The translations under genes and the position numbers were made by a program. From Alistipes sp. (GTDB lineage: Bacteria; Bacteroidota; Bacteroidia; Bacteroidales; Rikenellaceae), in contig JAFLRR010000010.1 of the NCBI GenBank assembly GCA_022511345.1, positions 1-64,000 on the forward strand: a stretch of 64,000 bases of DNA. The letters are read 5' to 3'. Below the pieces are notes generated by a model. It did no database searches. It was not told the DNA's origin and saw only the letters and a list, made by a program, of their open reading frames with translations. Positions 1 to 9,285 of the stretch are shown here, piece after piece (positions within the stretch are counted from its first letter, which is position 1; each line of letters starts with the position of its first letter).

Positions 1-2
1 TG

Positions 3-248
3 GGCGGAGGTTTGAGCGCCGGCTACCGCATGCCTATCAGCAAGAACAACCGCTGGAGGATGGAGTTCACTGTAGGCGCAGGCATCTATCCTCTGGACTA
101 CAGTCTCTTCGACAACACCCCCGACGTAAAGGACGGACAGTGGATGGGCCGCAGGAAGGAGACCTACATCGGTCTGGACCAGGCGGCTGTGACCGTGGCT
201 TACTCGTTCGATTTGAAGAAGAAATACTATAAAGTTCGCAAGAAATGA
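3..248 (+). CDS. DUF3575-type outer-membrane protein, C-terminal part (5' end outside window)
   Basis: The reading frame is already open at the left edge, so only the last 81 or so residues are visible. They alternate hydrophobic and polar residues as in beta strands, with a conserved-looking G-A-G-I-Y-P-L-D-Y stretch, a long D/G-rich loop and a terminal strand ending in Y-S-F-D-L, then a basic tail. This fits the C-terminus of DUF3575 barrel-like proteins, which accompany fimbrillin and DUF5119 genes in Bacteroidota. The stop overlaps the next start (ATGA at 245-248), indicating translational coupling with the DUF5119 gene. Family assignment rests on a fragment and on context. Confidence 0.6.
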   Translation, partial: GGGLSAGYRMPISKNNRWRMEFTVGAGIYPLDYSLFDNTPDVKDGQWMGRRKETYIGLDQAAVTVAYSFDLKKKYYKVRKK

Positions 249-1408
249 AGCGCAAGTTCATATATCTCTTAATCGCACTCTCGTCGACGCTCCTGTGGGG
301 CTGCCCCGTTCACCAGTGGCCTGAGCCCAAGCGAACGATGCCGACGCGCATTCATCTGACTTTCGAGCCCGACTTCTATCTGTGGGAGCACTACTACGAC
401 CCCACGACGGCCGAGGTGGTCGAGATATATCCCGATGCCGCGGTCGACGAGATGCATCCCGGCACCACGGACAAATACCGATTCGACGCCGACCACGGCC
501 TGATGCGATATGCGGTTCGGGCATACCGGCCCGACAACCTCTCGGTGCATGAGCAGGAGGCGGTCTTCATGCGCGCCGTGACGGAGGGCGCATATGACTG
601 CAACTACGATTGCGACTGCGACATAGAGCTGGAGGAGGCGGGAACGTACTGTTTTGCGGTGTGGTCGGATCTGGTAGAGTATGTCGATGATGACGTATTC
701 CACGACGCATCGGATTTTCACAGCATAGAGCTCCTGCTCGACCGGTATTGCGCCGTCACCGATTACCGCGACGCATTCCGCGGCACGGAGACGGCCGACG
801 TGGAGCAGGTCTGGACGCGCGACAAGAATATGCCTCAGCCCGAAGCCATCGAAATCACGATGCGCCGCCCGCTGGCCAAGTTCGAGTTCGTGACCACCGA
901 CCTGTCCGAATTCCTCGACCGCGAAACCGCACGCCGCAAGCTCTCGACACGCGCCGAGGCGGGCGACTATGCGGTGCGGATACACTACACGGGATACCTG
1001 CCGTACAAGTACAGCATATTTACCGACAAGCTGGTCGATGCGCGCCAGGGAGTGTCGTTCGGCTCGCAGATGACCGTCACGGGCCAGAGCGAGGCGTCGA
1101 TGGGCTTCGACTATGTGTTCATTAACGATGTCGACGTGAGGGCCAAGAACACTCCTGAGAACAGCTTCCAGCAAATCGAGGCCCAGATATTCGTCTACGA
1201 CATGGAGAACACTCTGGTAGCTCAGTCGCAGAAGATTCCGGTGCCCCTGCGCCGCAACTACCACACGCTGCTGCGCGGAGCCTTTCTGTCGCAGATGGCT
1301 CAGGGCGGTATTGAAATCGACCCGTCATACGACGGCGACCATAACTTCGTATTCGGCAGCGGCAAGAGCAGCGGCGGCAGCGACTCGTGGGAGTCGAACC
1401 CGCGGTAA
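245..1408 (+). CDS. DUF5119 family lipoprotein
   Basis: A 387-residue predicted lipoprotein: a basic N-terminus and hydrophobic segment end at a lipobox with Cys20 (L-L-W-G-C). The mature part has the long acidic region and late beta-rich part typical of DUF5119 proteins, which resemble FimB/Mfa2 anchor components and occur in fimbrial clusters of Bacteroidota. The start overlaps the preceding stop by four bases, and a DUF6562 gene follows after 25 bases, so the genes are probably one transcript. The biochemical role is unknown; anchoring or assembly of surface fibres is inference from the neighbours. Confidence 0.65.
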   Translation: MKRKFIYLLIALSSTLLWGCPVHQWPEPKRTMPTRIHLTFEPDFYLWEHYYDPTTAEVVEIYPDAAVDEMHPGTTDKYRFDADHGLMRYAVRAYRPDNLSVHEQEAVFMRAVTEGAYDCNYDCDCDIELEEAGTYCFAVWSDLVEYVDDDVFHDASDFHSIELLLDRYCAVTDYRDAFRGTETADVEQVWTRDKNMPQPEAIEITMRRPLAKFEFVTTDLSEFLDRETARRKLSTRAEAGDYAVRIHYTGYLPYKYSIFTDKLVDARQGVSFGSQMTVTGQSEASMGFDYVFINDVDVRAKNTPENSFQQIEAQIFVYDMENTLVAQSQKIPVPLRRNYHTLLRGAFLSQMAQGGIEIDPSYDGDHNFVFGSGKSSGGSDSWESNPR

Positions 1409-1433
1409 ATGCAGATGGAGATAAATTGACGGA

Positions 1434-2651
1434 ATGATTATGAAACGATACGCTATAGCAACATTTTGGAGTGCGGTATTCGCTGCCGCGCTGTGTGCAG
1501 TCTCCTGCTCGAAAGAGCCGTCGGACGAACCGGCCGGCCCGCAGGAGGATGTGCGCGTTGTATTCACGGTGAACCGCGATGCGGCGGTATCGCGTGCCGA
1601 TGCCCGCAGAAGCGGTGGCACCATAAGCAGCGGACAGAAGGTCGACAAACTGATCTGCGGCGTCTACGACACCTCGGGCAAGTTGCTGCGTCAGTTCGGT
1701 GAGGCTTATGGCGATGAGCACGGCCAGCAGTACACCAACGAGCATGGACAGATCGTCTTCAGCGACATAGCCGAGTGGCCCGTCGATGTAGACCTCACGC
1801 TGGTGCGCAACCAGACATACAACATAGTCTTCTGGGCCCAGAGCGGAGCATGCACGGCCTATGACACGTCGGATCTGACGGGCGTGACGGTCAGCTATGC
1901 CGGCGCCAACAACGACGAGCTGCGCGACGCTTTCTGCAAGAACGAGATATTCTCGACCGTTAGCGCCGGAGGAGTTTCGGGCGGCCAGATGACACCTGAC
2001 GGCCGCGTGTCGCGCAATGTCGTGCTGCGGCGCCCCTTCGCGCAGATAAACGTGGGCTCGACATTCGAGGCATTCGAGGCTGCCAAGGAGGCGGGCTATG
2101 AGATTGTGAAATCGCAGATTAAAATCATGGACGCCGCCACGCGCTTGAACGTGCTGCAGAATACGGTCGACGTGTTCGATGCCGACGGCAACTACCTGGA
2201 GACTCCGTCCGAGACGGTGACATTCACCTTTGCGACCATCCCGGCCTATATCAACGGCCAAGGCGCCGCTGAGGAGGTGCTCTATGCAGACCTGCTCTAC
2301 GACAAGCTGGAGGTTTCGGAGTTCAAATACCTGTCGATGTGCTACGTGCTCGCCGCCGACAAGAATGTCGGCACCAGCTCCTATGCCGACGACGTGGCGC
2401 TCGACATATCGTTCGAGTATGCCGACGGCAGTACGTTCACGATTAACCACGACGATATGTACAACGGCTCCGGCGTGGGGCTGGACAAAGTGCCCATACA
2501 GCGCAACTGGGGCACCAACGCCATATTCTCGGATTACGAGATGCTCTACCCGTCGGGCGCCATCACGCCGGGCGGTGCGGGCAACAGCAGCTCGGTGCGC
2601 GCTGGCGGCATGCATGTGGCCATGGCGTGGGCAGGTTTGTCGCAGGAGTAG
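1434..2651 (+). CDS. DUF6562 family lipoprotein, short form
   Basis: 405 residues with a lipobox at Cys25 (A-V-S-C; Cys23 if the second ATG at 1440 is used). The body aligns by eye with the N-terminal about 400 residues of the two genes that follow: D-K-L-I-C-G-V-Y-D near residue 65, L-V-R-N-Q near 125, D-A-F-C-K-N near 165, L-R-R-P-F-A-Q-I-N-V-G near 200 and the K-Y-L-S-M-C-Y-V motif near 300. After Q-R-N-W-G-T-N the sequence diverges and stops within 42 residues, so it lacks the beta-helix module of its paralogues. It is likely a surface fibre subunit or adhesin domain. No enzymatic motif is seen. Confidence 0.7.
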   Translation: MIMKRYAIATFWSAVFAAALCAVSCSKEPSDEPAGPQEDVRVVFTVNRDAAVSRADARRSGGTISSGQKVDKLICGVYDTSGKLLRQFGEAYGDEHGQQYTNEHGQIVFSDIAEWPVDVDLTLVRNQTYNIVFWAQSGACTAYDTSDLTGVTVSYAGANNDELRDAFCKNEIFSTVSAGGVSGGQMTPDGRVSRNVVLRRPFAQINVGSTFEAFEAAKEAGYEIVKSQIKIMDAATRLNVLQNTVDVFDADGNYLETPSETVTFTFATIPAYINGQGAAEEVLYADLLYDKLEVSEFKYLSMCYVLAADKNVGTSSYADDVALDISFEYADGSTFTINHDDMYNGSGVGLDKVPIQRNWGTNAIFSDYEMLYPSGAITPGGAGNSSSVRAGGMHVAMAWAGLSQE

Positions 2652-2694
2652 TCATAAACCGGTTGCAGAACGAAATTAAAAGAGCAAAAAAGTT

Positions 2695-5600
2695 ATGTAT
2701 AAGATAGTTTGCAGATTGTTTGCCGTGGCAGCGGTGCTGTTTGCCGCATGTACGCAGGACACAACCAGCGACATTACGGGACAGGGCGGAGATGTCGTCA
2801 CCGTCACCTTCTCGGTCGACCGTGAGGATGTCGCCGGCACCCGCGCCAGCGTTCCGAATGCCTTGCCTGCCGGCTCTGTCAGCTCCGGCAGCAGGACCGA
2901 CATGCTCGTGTGCGCGGTCTACGACTCCAACGGCGAGCTGCTGAGCCAGTACGGCGACAAAGACAACCCCAACGGTCAGATCGTCAAAATCGAAATAGAC
3001 AAGTGGCCCGTGACCGTGCCTCTGCGCCTGGTCCGCAACCAGGAGTACAAGATAGCTTTCTGGGCGCAGAACAGCGCCTGCCAGGCCTACAACACCTCGG
3101 ACCTGCACAACGTGACGGTCAACTACGGAGGCGATGTCAACCGTATGAACAACGACGAGTCGCGCGACGCTTTCTGCAAGGTCGAGCCTTTGACGGCTGT
3201 CGAGAACGGCACCCGCACGGTCTACCTGCGCCGTCCCCTGGCCCAGATAAACGTGGGCGTGAGAAAGAGCGACTTCGAGAAGGCCTGCATGGGCGAGTGC
3301 CATATAGTCGAATCGAAGATTCGTCTGACCAATGTGGCCACCTGCTTCGATGTGGTGACCAACAACGTCGACGTCAGCCCCGACAAACTGCAGACCATCG
3401 AGTTCGACTTCTCGGCCATCCCGGCATACCTTAACATGAAGAACGAGAACGGCGAGCAGCAGGTGCCCGAGGAGCGTTACGACGAGGCCGAAGGCGACGA
3501 GATAGGGGGCAGCTACTACAACAACCTGCCGCCATACGACGGCCCGGCCCCCGAGGAGTTCCTCTATGTCGACCTGGACAACGACGGAGTCTTCAGACCC
3601 TACGATTCGGACGACCCCGAAGTGTTCAAGTATCTGTCGATGTGCTATGTGCTCGTCCCCGACCGTGTCGAGGGCACGGCGACATACAGCACCACGCTCG
3701 ACCGCGTGGAGCTCTTCTTCAAGTCGCGCAACGATTCGCGCGAGACGATAGTCATCGACGACCATTCGCTGCGCAATGTGCCCGTTCAGCGCAACTGGCG
3801 CACCAACATCGTCGGCGAGATGCTCACCTCGGACGTGCGTCTGTCGGTCAACATCGACCCCATGTACTCGGGCGACTTCAACTATCCCGACTGGGTGACC
3901 ATATCCGACGGTGTGGGTTACGACCCCACCACGGGCGATATCCTCATCTCCAACGCAATGGGTCTGCAGTGGCTCTCCGACATGTCCAACGGTCTGGTTC
4001 ACGACCCCACCACGCCCAAGGGCCTCGAGTACGACCCCTCGCTCAAGGACAAGACCATGGAGTATCGTCAGGCCCGCAAGAAGCTGCTGCTCAAGGTCGC
4101 CAACGAGGGTGAAGAGTGGCCCTGCTACGAAGGCGACACGCCCTGGTTCCACTTCCACGGAGTCAATGTCAAGCTGCTGTGCGACGTCGACTTCGAGAAG
4201 GCCGGCAGTCCGGGCCTGGAGAACCTGCGCAGAGAGTGGGTGCCCATCGCCCGCCATGAATTCCAGGGCGGTGCGGAGGGCCATGCTCCCGAAAACGGCT
4301 CATATTTCGCCGGCGACTTCGACGGCGGCGATCACACCATCAGCAATATGGTGACCTTGAAGCCCGCCGACCGCAACGACCGTACCTCGTCGGGTCTGTT
4401 CGGCGCTATCGCCTATGGCGGACACATCAGCAACGTGCGCCTGAAGAATGTCGAGGTATACGGCCACTACCGCGCCGGCGCAATCTGCGGCGTGAGCTTC
4501 TATGCCCACGGTATCGACAACTGCTACGTCGACACGGGAACCATCATTTCGGACTGGAGCTACTACGAAATCTACTACAACTTCTCGGGCCAGTACATGC
4601 ATGGCATTGCCCGCGAGAGAGCCTGCAACGTGGGCGGTATTGTGGGCCAGCTGGACGGCGCCACGTCAAACTGGTGGGGCGTCGAGGCGGGTTCGTCGCA
4701 TGTGAAAGGCTGCAGCGTGCGCAATCTGACCATCCGCGGCTACCGAAGCGTTGGCGGCATTGTCGGCACGATAACCGCCGAGGGCGAATCGCAGGGCGTG
4801 AACTGCGGCCACATCGAGAACAACATGGTCTCCGACACGCGCATCATAGTCGACAACTTCGACAACTATTGCGGATTCTCGGATGCAATATTCAACAGCG
4901 CGTTGTATCCTATGCTGAGACTTGTCGCCAGGGACATTGCCGCTAAGCTGGAACAGCTTCGCATCGACTACACCGCCGGCGGTGAGATTTGCGGCTACAT
5001 GGCAGGCAATGCTTCGATCGAAAACAACACGACGGCCAACAACCAGGTAATCAAATTCGCAATCGACACCTCCAAGAAGACATCCGAGATATCCGAGGCG
5101 CCGCTGGAGCTCTTCCCGAGAATCAGAACCTATGGCGAGAGCCGGAAGGGCTGGGAAGTTTCGACCTATGTGGGCTGGTTCTTCTCCGACGAGTCGAACC
5201 GACTGAACATAAACGACTACTACTTGCGCTCGAACATATCGGGCTACACGTCGGCATACAAAAAGTATCTGAATTCGCGTTTCAACGATTCGGACGATGC
5301 GCTCGACGTTCCCGACCTTATGAGCGGCAAGACGGGTCTCTATTTCGAGGGCCCGACCTCTGGCACCAGAACCCCGGTTCTGCACGGAACCAACACCACC
5401 GAGGGCAACGTCAATCCCGACTATGTGCTCACGGTTCAGGGTGCCAACGGCGCCAATGACTGCGCGCTCTATCTGGTGAATGGAGTGACGGTCCAGGATC
5501 TGACCGTGCGCGGCGACCGCTATGCCACCACGGGCATCTGTCTGGCTCCGGCGAGCGGCCGCACGATGACGCTCAACAGCTGTTCGATCTACGACTGCAC

Positions 5601-5976
5601 CTATACGCTCGACGACGAGGGCGGCAACGGCTCGACGCTGGCTGTCAATGACACCAACCTGCGCGGCTGGACACGCTACGGCGAAGGTTATGCCAAGGTG
5701 ACATTCACCAACTCCATCTTCGACCGCGGCACCGGCACCCCGGGCAGCGGCTACGACTACGCCTACTGCACGCCCGGCTCCGACACGACCTTCGACGGCT
5801 GTACGTTCCGCTCGGATTTCAAGTTCGTCGACCAGTACGAGCAGCCTCTCGCAGGCGGCGTGAGCCTGACGTTCAAGAACTGTCTCTACGGCACCATCGA
5901 GCCTCTGGAGCCCGTCACGGCGGACAATGTCGAGGAGCTGCTGGGTCTGTCACCCGAAATGTGCACGTTCTTATGA
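2695..5976 (+). CDS. DUF6562 lipoprotein with GLUG/beta-helix extension (paralogue A)
   Basis: 1093 residues, lipobox Cys19 (V-L-F-A-A-C). Residues about 35-400 are the DUF6562 module shared with the flanking genes. About 540-720 carry GLUG-like repeats, recognisable as F-D-G-G-D-H-T-I-S-N, G-L-F-G-A-I and repeated V-G-G-I-V-G turns, a pattern found in parallel beta-solenoids of surface adhesins. Residues about 910-1075 hold a second run of short beta strands with N/D/C-rich turns, again beta-helix-like. The protein is presumably exported, lipid-anchored and surface-exposed. It lies 43 bases after the short paralogue and just before a full-length one, so the trio arose by tandem duplication. 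Ligand unknown. Confidence 0.7.
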   Translation: MYKIVCRLFAVAAVLFAACTQDTTSDITGQGGDVVTVTFSVDREDVAGTRASVPNALPAGSVSSGSRTDMLVCAVYDSNGELLSQYGDKDNPNGQIVKIEIDKWPVTVPLRLVRNQEYKIAFWAQNSACQAYNTSDLHNVTVNYGGDVNRMNNDESRDAFCKVEPLTAVENGTRTVYLRRPLAQINVGVRKSDFEKACMGECHIVESKIRLTNVATCFDVVTNNVDVSPDKLQTIEFDFSAIPAYLNMKNENGEQQVPEERYDEAEGDEIGGSYYNNLPPYDGPAPEEFLYVDLDNDGVFRPYDSDDPEVFKYLSMCYVLVPDRVEGTATYSTTLDRVELFFKSRNDSRETIVIDDHSLRNVPVQRNWRTNIVGEMLTSDVRLSVNIDPMYSGDFNYPDWVTISDGVGYDPTTGDILISNAMGLQWLSDMSNGLVHDPTTPKGLEYDPSLKDKTMEYRQARKKLLLKVANEGEEWPCYEGDTPWFHFHGVNVKLLCDVDFEKAGSPGLENLRREWVPIARHEFQGGAEGHAPENGSYFAGDFDGGDHTISNMVTLKPADRNDRTSSGLFGAIAYGGHISNVRLKNVEVYGHYRAGAICGVSFYAHGIDNCYVDTGTIISDWSYYEIYYNFSGQYMHGIARERACNVGGIVGQLDGATSNWWGVEAGSSHVKGCSVRNLTIRGYRSVGGIVGTITAEGESQGVNCGHIENNMVSDTRIIVDNFDNYCGFSDAIFNSALYPMLRLVARDIAAKLEQLRIDYTAGGEICGYMAGNASIENNTTANNQVIKFAIDTSKKTSEISEAPLELFPRIRTYGESRKGWEVSTYVGWFFSDESNRLNINDYYLRSNISGYTSAYKKYLNSRFNDSDDALDVPDLMSGKTGLYFEGPTSGTRTPVLHGTNTTEGNVNPDYVLTVQGANGANDCALYLVNGVTVQDLTVRGDRYATTGICLAPASGRTMTLNSCSIYDCTYTLDDEGGNGSTLAVNDTNLRGWTRYGEGYAKVTFTNSIFDRGTGTPGSGYDYAYCTPGSDTTFDGCTFRSDFKFVDQYEQPLAGGVSLTFKNCLYGTIEPLEPVTADNVEELLGLSPEMCTFL

Positions 5977-6031
5977 CGGAATATAAATGGAAGAGAAAAG
6001 AAAAATAATTTATCACTTTATGTTTAATGTT

Positions 6032-9000
6032 ATGAAAAAACAACTGTTCGCAATGCTGTCGGCAGCAGCCGTGCTGTTTGCCGCTTCGTGTACGACAGAT
6101 GTCACCGACACCCCCCAAACCGGTTTCGGAGACGAGGTTACCGTAACCTTCACAGTGGGTACCGAGGCCTTGGCTTCGAGCCGCAGTGTCGACTACACGA
6201 AACCCAATCCCGTCATCAGTGACGGAACCAAGGCCCACCTCCTCATCTATGCCGTCTATGACAAGAACGGCGTGCTGCTGTCGCAGTACGGCAACGGCAT
6301 CGAGGACGAGGACGGCACTCTCGAGGCTCTGGGCTACACCGCCGAGGAGAATGTAGGCGAGGGCCAGACCGTGCGCTATGTCAAGGAGTTCCCCACGACC
6401 GTCTCGCTGCGTCTGGTTCGCGGCCAGGAGTACAAGGTCTCGTTCTGGGCTCAGGATGAGCACTGCCGCGCCTATCAGACCAACGACCTGCACAAGGTCG
6501 AGGTTCGTTACGGCGAGGCTTTTGCCGTGAACAACGACGAGTCGCGCGACGCATTCTGCAAGACCGAGACCTTCACCGCCGTCGAGAACGGCACGCGCAC
6601 CGTTATTCTCCGCCGTCCTTTGGCGCAGATCAACGTGGGCGTTACAGGTTACGACTACGAGGCCGCATCGAAGGGCGGCTGCCGCGTTGTCGAGTCGAAG
6701 ATTCGCATCAACCGCGTGGCCCGCTATCTGGATGTTGTTACCAACATTGTCGACACCTCCGAGGAGAGCCTGCAGGCCATCGAGTACGACTATGCCACCA
6801 TCCCGGCCTATATCAACATGAAGGACGAGAACGGCAAGCAGCTCATCCCCGAGGAGAAGTACGACATCGAGGCCGAGGGCACCTGGCCCAACGGCTACTA
6901 CAACGGCGAGTCGGCAATCTACCAGTACGACGGCCGCGGCTACTATGACGACGAGGCCCTTCTGGTCGTAAACCGCGACGACGACGATACCATCGCCGGC
7001 TTCAAGACCGAGGCCGACGAGGTCGAGGAGGGCAGCTCTCCCTATACCGAGACTTTCAAGTATCTGTCGATGTGCTATATCCTCGTTCCCGACCGTGTCG
7101 ATGGCGCAAGCACCTATTCGACCACTCTGGACGATGTCTACATCTATCTCAAGTACCACGACGAGAACATGACTCCCAAGGAGGTTCACCTGACTCAGGT
7201 GCCCGCGCAGCGCAACTGGCGTACCAACATCATCGGCGAGCTGCTCACGGCCAACATCGAATTCGAGGTGGATATCGACCCGATTTATGCCGGCGACTAC
7301 AACCAGAACGGCGATGAGTGGGACGGCGCCATTGCCGAGGGCGTAAGCTACGATCCTGTGGCCGACGAGATTCTTATCTCGAACGGAATGGGTCTGCAGT
7401 GGCTTGCGGATATGGTCAATGCCAAGTATACCGAGTCGTCGTACTCGCCCAAGGTGGCCGAACTGGTCAAGCGCGCTACAAAGGTCAGCGAGTGGCCGAG
7501 CGCAAACCGCTTCCACTTCACGGGCGTAACGGTTCGCCTGCTTAACGATGTCGATTTCGACGTGGCCGACAATGTGTCGGGTCTGCGCCGCAAATGGACT
7601 CCGATAGGCGAGGGCGACTGGTTTAACTACATGGGGCAGTTTAATTACAACAACCAGTCCGTTCAGTGCTTCGACGGAATATTCGACGGCGGCAACCACA
7701 CCATCAGCAACGTCATCACCGAGGAGGTTGCGGCCAACAGCTCGAACAGCGTCGGATTCTTCGCTACGATAGGATGGAATGCCGTTGTCAAGGATGTCAG
7801 ATTCATCCACATGGATGTTCGCGGCCACTATCGCACCGGTGCAGTAGTCGGTCTGGCTTACGGCAGCAGCAGCTCAATCATCAACTGCTATGTCGATGAC
7901 GCATATGTAGAGTCCACGCCACGCGCAGGCGGCGATGCATATTGGGAGAATGGCAACAACGCGGGCGGTATCGTCGGCCAGTTCTATGCAGACGGTTCGG
8001 TCGAGAACTGCTTTGTGAGAAATTCGACGATCCGCGGTTACAGAACCGTCGGCGGCATAATCGGTTCGAGCTACTACTCGAGCGACTTCTATGGAGACGT
8101 TCCCAAGTGTGTGAACAACAAGGTGACCGATGTGCAGGTTATCGTGAACCAGTTCCAGCCCTACTATTCGGCCGATGAGAACGGTCAGTTCTACTGGGGT
8201 TCTATTAAAGATCCCGAGGGTGATGCGATTGTCGGCGATGAGGGCAACCAACTCGGAACCTCGGGCAATGTCGCTACGAATGTGAATGTCATTGTATTCA
8301 ATGTCAATAGCAATACCGAAACTTCGGATGTATGGGGCAACCCCAAATACGACAACAGATACCGTAATTCGGAGATTGCGAATGTTCCTCTGGAGGTGTT
8401 CCCGAGACTGGCCGATGAGTATGTGGACTACATACACTTCACCTCGAGCATCGTGGGCGCTCCCTCGGGTTACAGAATCTACAACCCGGATACGCTGCTC
8501 TACGACGAGACTTCGGGCTCGGTGGGCCTCTATGTCGATGATTTGGTTGTGGACGGCGACGCTGTGGATAACTCCGATGTGGCCAACAACGACTATGTAG
8601 TTACGGTAGTCTACACCGACCCCGTAACCAAGATGCCTGTGAATCCGACCGAGGATGACTGCGCAATATATGTTACCGGCCAGAAGGCTTCGACGCTCAT
8701 GAACATCACCTTCCGCGGCGACCCGTATGCCTACACGGGCGTATACCTGGCTCCCACGGGCGCTTCGGATGTCAAGCTGGAGAACGTGCGCATCTACGAC
8801 GCTGTCAACGCAATCGACGACAACGGCGCCATTGCGGGTGCAACGCTGACGGTGAGCGGTTCGGACCTGCGCGGAAATGTCAAGTACGGCGCGGGCTACG
8901 CTTCGGTGACCTTCACCGATACCGTATTCGAGACCGGTACGGGTACCGAGACCTTCAGCGACGGCAAGTGCCAGCCGGGTTCGAACACTAAGTTCAAGGG

Positions 9001-9169
9001 CTGTATCTTCCGTCCGGGCTTCACCTTCGACAACTCGAACAACGTGTCGCTCAACTTCGACAGCTGCTACTACGGCTCCGACACCGACCTCGACCCGCTG
9101 GTAGAGCTCACCGCCGACAACATCGCCGAGAAGCTCGGCCTCGATTCGGCGACCTTCGACAAGGAGTAA
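6032..9169 (+). CDS. DUF6562 lipoprotein with GLUG/beta-helix extension (paralogue B)
   Basis: From the ATG at 6032 the protein is 1045 residues with a clean lipoprotein signal (M-K-K-Q-L-F...) and Cys20. An in-frame ATG at 5987 would add 15 residues that spoil the signal, so the inner start is preferred. Its architecture matches the preceding gene: DUF6562 module to about residue 425, GLUG-like repeats beginning at F-D-G-G-N-H-T-I-S-N near residue 550, and a C-terminal beta-helix region. The last gene of the operon, it is followed by a strong hairpin terminator. It probably works with the DUF5119 and DUF3575 products as a surface structure; this is inference. Confidence 0.7.
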   Translation: MKKQLFAMLSAAAVLFAASCTTDVTDTPQTGFGDEVTVTFTVGTEALASSRSVDYTKPNPVISDGTKAHLLIYAVYDKNGVLLSQYGNGIEDEDGTLEALGYTAEENVGEGQTVRYVKEFPTTVSLRLVRGQEYKVSFWAQDEHCRAYQTNDLHKVEVRYGEAFAVNNDESRDAFCKTETFTAVENGTRTVILRRPLAQINVGVTGYDYEAASKGGCRVVESKIRINRVARYLDVVTNIVDTSEESLQAIEYDYATIPAYINMKDENGKQLIPEEKYDIEAEGTWPNGYYNGESAIYQYDGRGYYDDEALLVVNRDDDDTIAGFKTEADEVEEGSSPYTETFKYLSMCYILVPDRVDGASTYSTTLDDVYIYLKYHDENMTPKEVHLTQVPAQRNWRTNIIGELLTANIEFEVDIDPIYAGDYNQNGDEWDGAIAEGVSYDPVADEILISNGMGLQWLADMVNAKYTESSYSPKVAELVKRATKVSEWPSANRFHFTGVTVRLLNDVDFDVADNVSGLRRKWTPIGEGDWFNYMGQFNYNNQSVQCFDGIFDGGNHTISNVITEEVAANSSNSVGFFATIGWNAVVKDVRFIHMDVRGHYRTGAVVGLAYGSSSSIINCYVDDAYVESTPRAGGDAYWENGNNAGGIVGQFYADGSVENCFVRNSTIRGYRTVGGIIGSSYYSSDFYGDVPKCVNNKVTDVQVIVNQFQPYYSADENGQFYWGSIKDPEGDAIVGDEGNQLGTSGNVATNVNVIVFNVNSNTETSDVWGNPKYDNRYRNSEIANVPLEVFPRLADEYVDYIHFTSSIVGAPSGYRIYNPDTLLYDETSGSVGLYVDDLVVDGDAVDNSDVANNDYVVTVVYTDPVTKMPVNPTEDDCAIYVTGQKASTLMNITFRGDPYAYTGVYLAPTGASDVKLENVRIYDAVNAIDDNGAIAGATLTVSGSDLRGNVKYGAGYASVTFTDTVFETGTGTETFSDGKCQPGSNTKFKGCIFRPGFTFDNSNNVSLNFDSCYYGSDTDLDPLVELTADNIAEKLGLDSATFDKE

Positions 9170-9185
9170 TGCTCCTGAAGCAAGA

Positions 9186-9226
9186 AAAACGAAGGCTTCC
9201 CGTAAGGGCGGCCTTCGTTTTTTTTT
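9186..9226 (+). terminator. Intrinsic terminator of the DUF6562 operon
   Basis: Stem AAAACGAAGGC / GCCTTCGTTTT with a short loop, followed by an unbroken T tract to 9226. It sits 17 bases after the last stop codon. Confidence 0.9.
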
Positions 9227-9228
9227 CA

Positions 9229-9236
9229 TATCTTTG
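9229..9236 (+). promoter_or_regulatory. Probable -7 box (TATCTTTG) for the sulfatase gene
   Basis: An exact TAnnTTTG Bacteroidota -7 element starts three bases after the T tract of the preceding terminator and 50 bases before the sulfatase start. No good TTTG -33 element is seen at the usual 19-21 base spacing, since that stretch is the terminator stem. Confidence 0.5.
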
Positions 9237-9285
9237 CATATGAAGCCGGGCAGTTGAGCCCGGACCGCAAAAAAACAGATTCGAT

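Noticed and set aside
1434..2651. The short DUF6562 gene as a frameshifted pseudogene
   Set aside because: The lipoprotein signal and module are intact, no alternative frame restores the missing arm, and the next gene starts normally.
2563..4284. A 573-codon minus-strand open frame opposite the DUF6562 genes
   Set aside because: Same shadow effect; the plus-strand frames carry signal peptides and conserved motifs shared by three paralogues.
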